Shown here: positions 1 to 9,635 of the stretch, in pieces
Layout of the letters: each line of letters opens with the position of its first letter
Position numbering within the stretch: position 1 is the first letter of the stretch
Source: Arion vulgaris
Lineage: Eukaryota > Mollusca > Gastropoda > Stylommatophora > Arionidae
Assembly: GCA_020796225.1 (NCBI GenBank)
Contig: CM036755.1
Location: forward strand, 18,107,317 to 18,171,316
DNA: 64,000 bases
Direction: 5' to 3'
Translations under genes and position numbers: made by a program
Notes under the pieces: model-generated
The model's database searches: none
What the model was told of the DNA's origin: nothing
What the model saw: only the letters and a program-made list of their open reading frames with translations

Positions 1-530
1 TCACGTGACGTGAGCAATCTGATTTCAAGATCTTTACCTGAGCTCGACCACTTTATCTAACAATACTGGACTGACGAACCTCACCTGACGTGAGCAATCT
101 GATTTCCGAGATCTTTTACCTGAGCTCGACCACTTTATCCTACAATACTGGATCGACAACCTCGACTGCGTAGAATCGATTCCGAGATTTACCCGAGCTT
201 CGACCACTATCACACAATACTGATTTCTGAACCTCATGACGTAGCAATCTGATTTCCGAGATCTTTACCTGAGCTCGACCACTTTATCTAACAATACTGG
301 ACTGACGAACCTCACCTGACGTGAGCAATCTGATTTCGAGATCTTTACCTGAGCTCGACCACTTTATCTAACAATACTGGACTGACGAACCTCACATGAC
401 GTGAGCAATCTGATTTCCGAGATCTTTTACCTGAGCTCGACCACTTTATCTAACAATACTGGACTGACGAACCTCACATGACGTGAGCAATCTGATTTCC
501 GAGATCTTTTACCTGAGCTCGACCACTTTA
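1..530. repeat. Satellite array, ~81-bp unit
   Basis: About 6.5 head-to-tail copies of an ~81-bp unit run off the left edge of the window. Each copy carries GCAATCTGATTTC, then GAGCTCGACCACTTTATC, then CAATACTGGACTGACGAACC. Copies differ mainly by single-base indels, and one at about 150-240 is clearly degraded. The array stops abruptly at about 530. Short ORFs across it are incidental. Confidence 0.9.
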
Positions 531-885
531 GACCTTAAGCCGTCGAGCTCAGGAATAATTCTGGAAAATCAGACCACAGCCGTTTCGTGATCCTCGCGAT
601 AATAAAGAGAGGGAGTTCCGTTAATAGCCACCCCCACCTTCCCCACACATATACACACACACAAACATTTGCTAACATATGAGACGAGAGATAGATATTT
701 CCAACAACGACTTTGAAGGCAGAAGCTGTTCCATCCTGGTATCTGGTCCAAGATTGCACCATGGACCATAGATTTTAATTGGCTCAGAGCAGGCCTCAAG
801 CAAAAATCAGTCAGAGGGACCACACCAAGCGTCACGGCTATCGTCTGAATTCACAGAGGGCTAACGCAGAAGAAGAAGAAGAATT
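531..885 (+). mobile_element. LINE 3' tail remnant ending in (GAAGAA)n
   Basis: Non-coding 3' segment ending GCTAACGCAGAAGAAGAAG. The last ~60 bases match, in the same orientation relative to the element, a minus-strand remnant at 58560-58740 (which ends GAACGCAGAAGAAG). I read both as 3' ends of one LINE family with a GAA-rich tail. No intact ORF remains. Confidence 0.55.
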
Positions 886-1065
886 GGTTCAGAAAGCAAT
901 GACGAACTACTCAACTTATTCTACAAAGAAATCATGACAATCACAAAACAGGACATCTTGAACACGTCGATGGAGAAGCTAGGAGAACTGGTTAAAGATG
1001 TGATGAGAGTGATGTTCTGCAAAGGTTATGCTGCAAGAAGGTTTCTATTACAGCTCTTCAAATGA
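886..1065 (+). pseudogene. Possible RFC4-like C-terminal fragment
   Basis: An open frame runs through this stretch to a TGA at 1063-1065. It contains EKLGELVKDVM followed by KGYAARRFLLQLF. Replication factor C small subunit 4, part of the PCNA clamp loader, has a similar pattern in its C-terminal collar: KL-x3-VKD, a short gap, then G(H/Y)AA-x3-hydrophobic-QL. The match is short, no splice sites were verified, and it sits between a LINE tail and a microsatellite. A processed pseudogene scrap, an isolated exon or chance similarity are all possible. Confidence 0.25.
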
Positions 1066-1159
1066 AACAAACATTCGAAACTTATTGCCCTCAGAGTAGC
1101 TCTCCAGAAGGCATACGAAACAGAGATGTTTATATAAGAGGTGTACAACATAAACTAAT

Positions 1160-1926
<767 letters not shown>

Positions 1927-2169
1927 CAGCAAGATAGAAAGAGACAGGAGTGTGTAGGAACAATTTTACAGGAAAACCTCACAACATACGTCATACATGT
2001 ACTTGACTGGAACCCACTCGGGAAAAAACCAGAATGGGAGATTAAAACGTACCAGACAAATAACAATAACGAATAATAATAGAATGTGAAAGTCAGAAAT
2101 GTAATATTTCAGAGCTAAAATAATACCACCGGGCCAGAATAGAAAACGATGACGGCAGATAAATAAATT
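1927..2169. other. Unassigned spacer
   Basis: About 240 bases of AT-rich sequence between the GATA array and the SINE-B fragment. I recognise no gene or repeat family in it. Confidence 0.5.
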
Positions 2170-2369
2170 GCAGTTAGTTGTTTCAATGGGAACATTCATT
2201 AAAAATAATTCCTACACAATATTTTCACCATCTTCTAAATGTCATCGCGAACACTCGCCGGTGCTACGGAGTTCGTGCACTGTCGATGAGATATTCCTGT
2301 GTAAGAAAGAGATCGGAGCACACATTGTTACTCCCCGAAACGCAATGATGATGGTCTTATCAATCAATT
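2170..2369 (+). mobile_element. SINE-B 3' fragment
   Basis: Contains the SINE-B body seen elsewhere in the window (GTGCACTGTCGATGAG..., AAGAAAGAGATCGGAGCACA). It runs into the family's (ATCA)n tail, which a SINE-A copy then interrupts. The tRNA-like head is missing, so this copy is 5'-truncated. Other copies are at 15187, 30600, 34840, 40351 and 50880. Confidence 0.7.
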
Positions 2370-2618
2370 CGCCAGAGTGGTTACCAGGGCCCATATTTGG
2401 GGTGTCAAGAATAGAACCACTGTTACCTGCCACGCATGTCGTAAGAGGCGACTTAGGAGGTCTGGCTGAAATTGCATGTGTCCTAAACGTGTAGAAATCT
2501 ATGCGTTTAGGGACCTACCAAACCAATGTGCAACGTATACATGTTCTTGGCAAAAATCAAACATATCACAAATAGTGATTAAAATTGCTCATAAAGAACG
2601 AACATAAAGAAGAAGAAG
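2370..2618 (+). mobile_element. SINE-A, full length, 11-bp TSD
   Basis: A 249-bp copy flanked by the perfect direct repeat ATCAATCAATT (2359-2369 and 2619-2629). Its head, GCCAGAGTGGTTACC, resembles a tRNA A-box region. It ends in AAGAAGAAG. It inserted into the (ATCA)n tail of the SINE-B copy to its left. Sister copies are at 3803, 23140, 29802 and 31232. Confidence 0.85.
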
Positions 2619-2740
2619 ATCAATCAATTAATCAATCAATCAAATCAAATCAATCAGTAAATTAATCAATCAATCAATTAATTAACCAATCAATCAATAA
2701 ATTAATCAATCGATCAATCGATCAATCGATGGGAACAAGA
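2619..2740. repeat. (ATCA)n microsatellite, SINE-B tail
   Basis: Imperfect ATCA/AATC repeats continue the SINE-B tail on the far side of the SINE-A insertion. Confidence 0.85.
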
Positions 2741-2839
2741 AGATTTAGTTGCAGTACATGGTAATAAATGCACTGGTTGATAAGATGAGTAGTTTTTAAA
2801 TAGAAGACAATTGATGCGCTGAGAAATAACCTGTGTTAA

Positions 2840-3050
2840 CCCTTTTGCTGCTACATACTTTCCGAAGGCTGAGCTAAAAATAGCTACTCTTTGTTTCTAG
2901 GTCACAAACGTGAATTTACACCTATAGCAGTGACAGTAGCAATGTATAACGTGTTAACACGTCTTTAGCCCACAGAGGAGAGATAATAACAAACGTGTTA
3001 ATGCGTCTTTAGAAGTGAATGGGAAAAACTTATATATACGTCTTTAGCAC
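2840..3050 (+). mobile_element. piggyBac-type MITE, copy 1
   Basis: Flanked by TTAA on both sides (2836-2839 and 3051-3054), and begins CCCTTTTGCTGC. The interior closely matches 54450-54666, including a pair of CGTCTTTAG motifs near the right end. The right terminal CCCTTT motif has been lost here. TTAA target duplication with CCCTTT ends is the piggyBac signature. There is no coding capacity, so it is non-autonomous. Confidence 0.75.
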
Positions 3051-3184
3051 TTAACAAGGAAAATGGTAACATTACACCCAATGTAATCAAAGTTAACGTA
3101 AACATGAGATATCAAATGATGAATATACAGCGTCGGCTAGTCAGTGGATTATCTTGGTTCAAGTATACTAAATTATAATCTTCA

Positions 3185-3347
3185 TCTGTCTGTCAGATCA
3201 GAACATATTTCATGTTTAGAGGGACCCATGCTTTTGAATATAAGTGTTACAGAAGAGTCCTCCGTATTATTCATTTGAGGACCATCTTCATCGCACATCG
3301 GACATGTCCATAATTGCTCTGATCTCCTCCCAAGCATGTATTTAGAC
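3185..3347 (-). mobile_element. LINE RNase H-family 3' remnant (left part)
   Basis: Minus-strand remnant of the LINE family whose ORF ends with a motif like RRSEQLWTCPMCDED downstream of RNase H. It continues at 3964 after two younger insertions. It is 5'-truncated and frameshifted. Confidence 0.65.
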
Positions 3348-3787
3348 CATAGATTTCCAAACTTTTCCGGTCCAACGCCCACTTTGCACGACATAAACTT
3401 TGTAACGCCCCCTCCCCATTATAACAGTTTGCAAACGCCACCCCCAACCCACAATATATATAAATGCTCTATTTTCACTTGGACATAGAAAATTGATATA
3501 TATTTCTGTCATTCATGGTCAATTTTCAAATGATTATATACATGAAACAGAAAATTGATGAAAAATGGGTCGTTCAAGACAGGCATAAGATGAATTAAAA
3601 TGCAGAATTCAAATTTTTAATGATTATTCAATCGCAAAAAAAATAATTTATTATTAATTTCTTCTTTAAGGAGCCACTGGTGCCTAATCTCCCGAACACA
3701 CCCCAAATTCATCTGAACCCACTATCGCCCCCCTAGAACGCTTCAGTGCCCACAGGAGAGCGGTACCGTCCACTTTGGGAAATGCTG
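3348..3787. mobile_element. hAT-type MITE, 440 bp, 8-bp TSD
   Basis: Terminal inverted repeats CATAGATTTCCAAAC (left) and, read inward from the right, CAGCATTTCCCAAAG. It is flanked by the perfect 8-bp duplication ATTTAGAC (3340-3347 and 3788-3795). An 8-bp TSD with CA-starting TIRs fits the hAT superfamily. The AT-rich interior has no ORF of note. It sits inside the LINE at 3185-4280. Confidence 0.85.
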
Positions 3788-3802
3788 ATTTAGACTAACA
3801 AC

Positions 3803-3963
3803 ATTGACTGAAATCGGATGCATGTGTCCTAAGCGTGTAGTAGTCTATACGTTTAGAGGCCTACCAAACCAATGTGCAACGTATACACGTTCTTGGCAAA
3901 GATCAAACATTTCACAAAGAGTGTTTAAAATTGGTGGTAAAGAACGAACGCAAAGAAGAAGAT
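3803..3963 (+). mobile_element. SINE-A, 5'-truncated, 10-bp TSD
   Basis: Matches the 3' two thirds of SINE-A and ends in AAGAAGAA. It is flanked by GACTAACAAC at 3793-3802 and 3964-3973. Joining the two flanks re-creates the LINE sequence seen at 6100-6115, which confirms insertion into the LINE. Confidence 0.8.
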
Positions 3964-4285
3964 GACTAACAACTCCCGTTCTGTGTTGGTTTAGATGTAT
4001 CTACTGGGTTTCTCTCGTGGTTTTCCGTCTTGCCGCACCTATCGGTATGCATAACTTGCGCAACCGAGATCGAGAATACTCTTATCTTCTTCGTTGAAAT
4101 CTCCAGAGCGTATGTTTTCTCCTAGTGTTGATGGTGTCGCTTTTGTCCATAGAAAACCCATTCTCGATCGTAGCATTGCTCGCCAGTGTAGCCGCTCTCT
4201 CATTGCCCTTCACCCCAGAATGACTTGAGACAAAGATGAAGTTAAGTATCTGGATTGTCGCACTTTGTATTAATTGCATACACTG
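3964..4285 (-). mobile_element. LINE RNase H C-terminal remnant (right part)
   Basis: The minus-strand frame reads VSSHSGVKGNERAATLASNA, the C-terminal end of an RNase H domain (GHxGVxGNExAD family motif). Behind it comes the post-RNase H tail shared with 6010-6340, 37150-37990 and others. Frameshifted. Confidence 0.75.
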
Positions 4286-4289
4286 CCTT

Positions 4290-4640
4290 CGTACATAACC
4301 GGTCTTGATCTTCCGTATATCACGGACAGAGAAGAGAACAAATAGATCTATTCAGAAAGAACTCAAAATCAAAGAAAACTGGCTGATGCTACAAATAAGA
4401 AAATTGAAGTATTTTGGACATATAGAGGACACGAAGGATTGGAGAAGACCATCGTGGAAGGAGATATACCGACAAAGATTTGAAGCGGGAGCCCACAGAT
4501 ACGATGGATTCTGGATGTAACTGATGATTTGAGCATGACCGCTGTAGAGGCGGGTATCTGGCCTGTGTGAAATAGAAATTCTAAAGGACTGTTAGGGTGG
4601 CAAAGTTCTGTTCACGACAAGCTGTTGAATGAATGAGCAT
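4290..4640 (+). mobile_element. LINE ORF2 C-terminal remnant
   Basis: The plus strand encodes LQIRKLKYFGHIEDTK followed by RRPSWKE and a G/R-rich stretch. This is the usual segment after the reverse transcriptase thumb in APE-type LINEs. It carries stops and frameshifts. It belongs to the same family as 31780-31935 (minus) and 46355-46584 (plus). Confidence 0.7.
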
Positions 4641-5060
4641 AATGTTGGCCAAAAACTATTTCATATGATAGTCGGGTCATCATCAGTTCACACTGAACCA
4701 ATTTTTCCATAAGTGCTCCGATCTCCTCCTCAGTATGTGTCTCAGCGTGTGGCAACTAACGATACCAGTTCTTAGTTTAGCTTAGTCAGATCATCGTCAC
4801 TGCACATCGAAACAATTAGTCCATAACAGCTCCAATATCCTCCTCATTATGTCTCTAAGTGTGTGGCGACTAATGACAGCAGTTCTTTGTTGGTTTACTA
4901 TTCTTTAAGCAAACCAATACAAACCGTTACCGTTCGCCTATGATAAACACTAAGGAAACTCTATCACAGATGCACGAACTCCGTAGCACCTACGAAGATC
5001 CTCAATGAATGGACTTCCTATTCTTTTAGCATAACTCTCTGCATAAGAGGGATGGAATTC
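4641..5060 (-). mobile_element. Two decayed LINE 3' remnants in tandem
   Basis: Two degenerate copies, at about 4670-4780 and 4790-4910, of the LINE tail that reads GCTCCGATCTCCTCC...CTAACGA in this orientation. They suggest an old local duplication of the RNase H LINE tail. Nothing recognisable follows up to 5060. Confidence 0.45.
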
Positions 5061-5194
5061 AGTGGCGGCTCGTCATTAGATGTCAGTGGGGCCAGGCCCC
5101 CAAAAAAAAAGTGTGTAACATGTATATATTATTTTATATATTGAAATATAACCTAACCCAAAACCATGATTTTTTACTGGGTTGTTGCCAAGTG
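5061..5194. other. Possible hAT-type end (CAGTGGCGGCTCGTC)
   Basis: CAGTGGCGGCTCGTC followed by GGGGCCAGGCCCCC looks like the end of a hAT-like element. I did not find its partner terminus or a TSD. Confidence 0.25.
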
Positions 5195-5645
5195 TCGTGG
5201 TTTTCTGTTTTTGTCTTGCACTTCTCTAGGGGCTTGGGTGATGGTTATTTTTGCTTTTGACAAGATTCTGCTATGTCATCTATCCATTTTTTCCTGGTCT
5301 TTATCTCGTTTTCTTTCCTGATGTTCTATTGTAGAAGACTGTATACAGTGCAGTTTGGTTGCTGTGGCCGAACCCTTCATTCTTTGTTTCTCAATGTAGT
5401 TCAAGCAAGATTCTATCCCAACAATCTTTCTTATGCTGGTGGTCTGATATAGAAGACCCTGTATACAGTGGAGTTTGCTTGCATTCTTATTAAATGGCCG
5501 AACCACTTCATTCTTTGTTTCTCAATGTAAATTAAGCAAGGTTCTATCCCAACTGTCTTTCTTATCTTGATGTTCTGTTGTAGAAGAACCTGTATACAGT
5601 GGAGTTTTATTTCATTCTTATAAGGTTGCCGAACCACTTCATTAT
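5195..5645 (-). mobile_element. LINE remnant with 3x ~115-bp expansion
   Basis: On the minus strand the motif IEKQRMKWFGHLIRM, from the LINE ORF2 C-terminal region, recurs three times with spacer. Each unit is about 115 bp (about 5300-5410, 5411-5535, 5536-5645). Relatives without the expansion are at 7730-7870 (plus) and 42200-42400 (minus). Confidence 0.7.
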
Positions 5646-6009
5646 AGTAAATTAAATGAAATAGAAGTTAAAAGAAAAAAAAAAGCAAGCAATCTCTTAC
5701 CTGATGTCAGTGTTGTATAATATTTGCGTATTTCTTTCTGAAAAGTTACAGTTACTTGAAATAAACTCTGGGAGAGAAAACGGAACAAAATATTGATATC
5801 TAAATACAAAATTAACAACAGTTTCAGTGCAATTGTTCATTGAAATGTTAACAGTTGTAAATTCGAAATGTTAACGTTTCAAAATCTCTTCATAATTCTA
5901 TCAGCATAAATGAGATTATACCACTGTCGGCTTGCTAGACCTGTTACCGTGACTTCAGAATCCCCTAGATGGGTCACACGGTGCACTAGTCTATCTTATT
6001 CAGGCTAGA
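5646..6009. other. Unassigned AT-rich spacer
   Basis: About 360 bases between LINE remnants, with no gene or known repeat recognised. Confidence 0.5.
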
Positions 6010-6340
6010 ATAAACATTGTTGTTCATTTGAGGATCATGTTCATCGCACATGTTCATATTTACTTCAATTTCCTACCAAGCATGTGTTTCAGTATGTTTA
6101 GACTAACAACTCCCTTTCTGTGTTGGTTGATGTATCTACAGCAGTTTCTCTCATGGTTTTCCCGTCTTGCCGCACCTATCGGTATGCATAACTTACGCAA
6201 CCGTAAAATAGAATACCCGCTATCTTCTTCGTTGAAATCTTCAGAGCGTATGTTTTCTCATAGAGCATTGATGATGTCATTTGTTTCCATAGAAGGCCCA
6301 ATCTCGATCACAACATTGCTCGCCAGTGTATCCGCTCTCT
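6010..6340 (-). mobile_element. LINE RNase H-family 3' remnant
   Basis: Minus-strand remnant of the same LINE tail as 3964-4285 (shared CGCACCTATCGGTATGCATA and CTGTGTTGGTT). It ends at an internal tandem expansion just upstream in element orientation. Confidence 0.7.
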
Positions 6341-6645
6341 CATTGTCCTACACCACAGCACGACCTGGGACAAAGATCTCATTGTCCTACACCACAGCAC
6401 GACCTGGGACAAAGATCTCATTGTCCTCACCACACACGACCTGGGACAAGATCTCTTGTCCTACACCACAGCACGACCTGGGACAAAGATTCATTGTCCT
6501 ACACCACAGCACGACCTGGACAAAGATCTCATTGTCCTACACCACAGCACGACCTGGGACAAAGATCTCATTGTCCTACACCACAGCACCACCTGGGACA
6601 AAGATCTCATTGTCCTACACCAAGCACCACCTGGACAAAGATGAA
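6341..6645. repeat. ~38-bp minisatellite inside LINE RNase H
   Basis: Eight copies of a unit containing CATTGTCCTACACCACAGCA then CGACCTGGGACAAAGAT. Read on the minus strand, the unit is the LINE segment around the FVPG/GNE motif of RNase H. It is therefore a tandem amplification of a piece of retrotransposon coding sequence. Some units carry indels. Confidence 0.85.
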
Positions 6646-7290
6646 GAAAACTGTCTAGATTATCACATTTTGTATTAATTGTATCCATTACCTTCTTCAT
6701 ACATAACCAGTCTTGATCTTCTGTTACATGTTCATAGAGTCACTGAGCATGTATTCACTGTCTTCATACATAACCAGTCTTGATCTTCTGTTACATGTTC
6801 ATAGAGTCACTGAGCATGTATTCACTGTCTTCATACATAACCGGTCTTGATCTTCTGTTACATGTTCAAGGAGTCGCTGAGCATGTATCCACTGCCTTCA
6901 TACATAACCGGTCTTGATCTTCTGTTACATGCTCATAGAGTCGCTGAGCATGTATCCACTGCCTTCATACATAACCGGTCTTGATCTTCTGTTTCATGTT
7001 CATAGAGTCGCTGAGCATGTATCCACTGTCTTCATACATAACCGGTCTTGATCTTCTGTTTCATGTTCATAGAGTCGCTGAGCATGTATCCACTGTCTTC
7101 ATACATAACCGGTCTTGATCTTCTGTTACATGTTCATAGAGTCACTGAGCATGTATGCACTGCCCTTTATACATAACCGGTCTTGATCTTCTGTTACATG
7201 TTCATAGAGTCACTGAGCATGTATTCACTGTCTTCATACATAACCAGTCTTGATCTTCTGTTACATGCTCATAGAGTCGCTGAGCATGTA
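6646..7290. repeat. ~67-bp minisatellite
   Basis: About nine copies of a unit containing CATACATAACCGGTCTTGAT, then CTGTTACATGTTCATAGAG, then GCATGTATCCACTG. It lies immediately beside the 38-bp expansion and also appears to be LINE-derived. Confidence 0.85.
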
Positions 7291-7465
7291 TGCACAGTAC
7301 AAATCCCATACAACGAAACAAAACTTAGGCTGAAATGCAATCCATCGTCTCGCTTCACTTGACCGAACTCGATCAAGCAATTCAAAGACTTTACGCACCT
7401 ATGGAGCATCTTTTCAGTAAATGGAAGAATAATTAACGAATTCAACGATGTATAAAGCAATTAAA
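7291..7465. other. Unassigned spacer
   Basis: No recognisable gene or repeat. It includes the left TSD (TTAAA, 7461-7465) of the next element. Confidence 0.4.
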
Positions 7466-7574
7466 TCACGACTGCTATATTTATCTGGCCATATTGTTCC
7501 ATTTTAATGGCGGATAGGTGAGGCGGAATTTTCAAACGGATTATTATTCTTCTATATTATAGAGCAAGTCGTGA
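7466..7574. mobile_element. 109-bp MITE with TCACGACT ends and 5-bp TSD
   Basis: Begins TCACGACTGCTATA and ends with the reverse complement of TCACGACTTGCTCTATA. It is flanked by the exact 5-bp repeat TTAAA (7461-7465 and 7575-7579). A second, tiny member is at 40096-40128. It has no coding capacity. I cannot assign it to a superfamily. Confidence 0.75.
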
Positions 7575-7579
7575 TTAAA

Positions 7580-8300
7580 TAATAGGACACATGGCACCGA
7601 TTTTGAAATGCAAACATGTCACCATGAACACTAAAAGGGCATTGTTCAACACAATATATTTCTCCAAACATTATGATATCAGTTTTAAACCTCGACGCTG
7701 ACATCAAACGATAGAAGAAAACTAGTCCCGCCAGAGATGAAGTGTCTACACAGAATGGTAGGAGTATCAAGAAGAGATCGGTTTAGAAATGAAGACATCA
7801 GGAAAAACGTGGGTACAACATCAGTACTGAACTTCATCAAGAAACAATCAATTAAATGGTTCGGCAACAGAAACAGATTACCAACAAACAGTGCACACAA
7901 AGGCAATGTTATCGATGTAGTGGATTGTCTATTGTCTTTACTCAAGTAGATTATGTTGTCACCTTGCCGTTAAGCGTAGGGGTGGAGCTTTAATTTGTGT
8001 TCTATGGCCAGAGGAGTCGCCCTTGTGTTATATCCGTGTTTATTTAGTGTGGTCTAGATATTGTCTATCCATCTTTCTTTGGTTCCTTTGACTTTAGTAC
8101 CGGGTCTCTTTATTGTATGCTGTTACTGGTAGTTGGTTGTATTCCATTCTCATAATAATACAGTGGATACAAAGCCGTCCAGCAAAGGTGGACCATAGAA
8201 TTGCAGAGGCGACGAGAACACTGGTTACGAAGGCAACAAAAACCTGTTCTGTTCTAGAAATCTCTTTTTATCCGATGCTGTAAGGTAAAACAGGATTAGA
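7580..8300 (+). mobile_element. LINE ORF2 C-terminal remnant
   Basis: The plus strand encodes MKCLHRMVGVSRRDRFRNED, then VLNFIKKQSIKWFG. This is the C-terminal region of an APE-type LINE polyprotein. The copy at 57545-58060 (minus) is its closest relative here and shares the flank with ATGTCACCATGAACAC. Several frameshifts. Confidence 0.7.
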
Positions 8301-8559
8301 GAAAGAAGAAGACATTTCAAAAAGAAAATTATGAATAAACTGTTTGTTAAATCTGTCCATTGTTTCGAATATATGTCGGAGAGTAGGCTGGACTCACTCA
8401 CTCACACAGTGTAGACCAGTGCTGTCCAACGTTTTTTATATTCGGCTCATCAGACTGGAGGCGCAGGCGTCGTTGACAGTTACAGTAATAACACTAACGC
8501 GATGTCCCAATGGCTGATCTTTCTTTATTGAAATTGATATTTAGAACAAAATATAGTCC
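8301..8559. other. Spacer with possible hAT-type end
   Basis: Contains CAGTGCTGTCCAACG at about 8418, which looks like a hAT terminus. No partner end was found. Confidence 0.25.
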
Positions 8560-8836
8560 TTCGAAACGAAGTGCTACAAAAGATCCTACAACTATCATTG
8601 ACAGAAAAAGGAGAACAATGATGTCTTGAAAGAACTGAATGTTAAAGACAATTGGCTGATAAACAACATACTATACAGAAAAATTAGATACTTTGGTCAC
8701 AACAAGCGTCACGATGGCCTGGAGAGAACAATACTAGAGAGCTGGTTCCCAGGACGCAGAGGCAGACCAAGAAGATGATGGCTACAAGATATTAAAGAAA
8801 CCATGAACATGACCATCGGCGATGTGGGTGAATCGC
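8560..8836 (+). mobile_element. LINE ORF2 C-terminal remnant
   Basis: The plus-strand frame reads NILYRKIRYFGHNKRHDGLE, then a GRRGRPRR motif, an in-frame stop and WLQDI. This is the post-RT region typical of APE LINEs. Confidence 0.7.
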
Positions 8837-9030
8837 GTAGGAGTGATTGTACGTTGTGCAAATTATGCACCCACAAGTAGGCCAGCACATCCTATTTCTG
8901 CGACGCTTTTTTTTACTAGGTAGCTTCCCTAGGCCCGTACCTCAGTCGTCTCTTAAGACATGCCTTGTAGGTTACAGTGGTACTATTTTTGCTTCCTTGC
9001 AAGCCCCGGCTGCACACGGGCGAAATGAGA
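8837..9030 (+). repeat. Interspersed repeat family H
   Basis: A dispersed element that shares CCCACAAGTAGGCCAGCACAT, TTTTACTAGGTAGCTTCC and CTTGTAGGTTACAGTGGTAC with 22575-22830, 28862-29320 and (minus) 32895-33175. It may be a SINE or LINE 3' end. It has no coding potential. Confidence 0.65.
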
Positions 9031-9205
9031 TTGAAATGTTTCAATATCGCCGAGTTTTACCCATGTGGTTCGATTCCCTTCTGCATAAATGGCACGCCAG
9101 CTGCCGAGAGTATTGCACAAAGCACGAGCTCCGTCACCAATCATAGGGATCTCTGGAAAATAATGCCCACCTGAACTGAATGACACGATCCAGATTTGAA
9201 GTCAC
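9031..9205 (-). mobile_element. SINE-C fragment
   Basis: Contains ATGGCACGCCAGCTGCCGAG then GGGATCTCTGGAAAATAATG. It is colinear with the SINE-C copies at 15745 and 29430, and the tRNA-like head is lost. Confidence 0.6.
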
Positions 9206-9635
9206 AACCTTCAGAACACAAGGCATGTTAATAATTCTTTGAATGACTAAAAACAATAAGACAAATGTACAATAAAAAAACAAAGCACATTATCAGACAA
9301 AAAATCTTAAATCGAAATAATAAAAGTTGAAATACTTGTTGCACTTCTCAGTAGAATTGATTTTAATAACACTTTGATTTCCACCAGATATCCTTCTTCG
9401 TAGTCTGCAAGTTTAGTACTAATCACGTGATTCACGTCGTCTGCTTGATGCTTCTACTTACACCTCTTGTTGTGTGAACGTTACAACTCACATTCGCTTT
9501 TTTAGTTTCCCATTATCTGGTGACTGTCCTGTTCCATTCATGATTTCTCGCATGCAAGCCCTCTTTTCTATTCCACGCACGCGCTAAGTTCTCTGCATGA
9601 TTTTACAAATTGTAGCATCATTTTGCAATAGATCT
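9206..9635. other. Unassigned spacer before the satellite
   Basis: About 430 bases, AT-rich, with no gene or repeat recognised. Confidence 0.5.

Noticed and set aside
6326..6658. HCPTPQHDLGQRS repeat ORF
   Set aside because: Antisense translation of an amplified RNase H segment of a minus-strand LINE.
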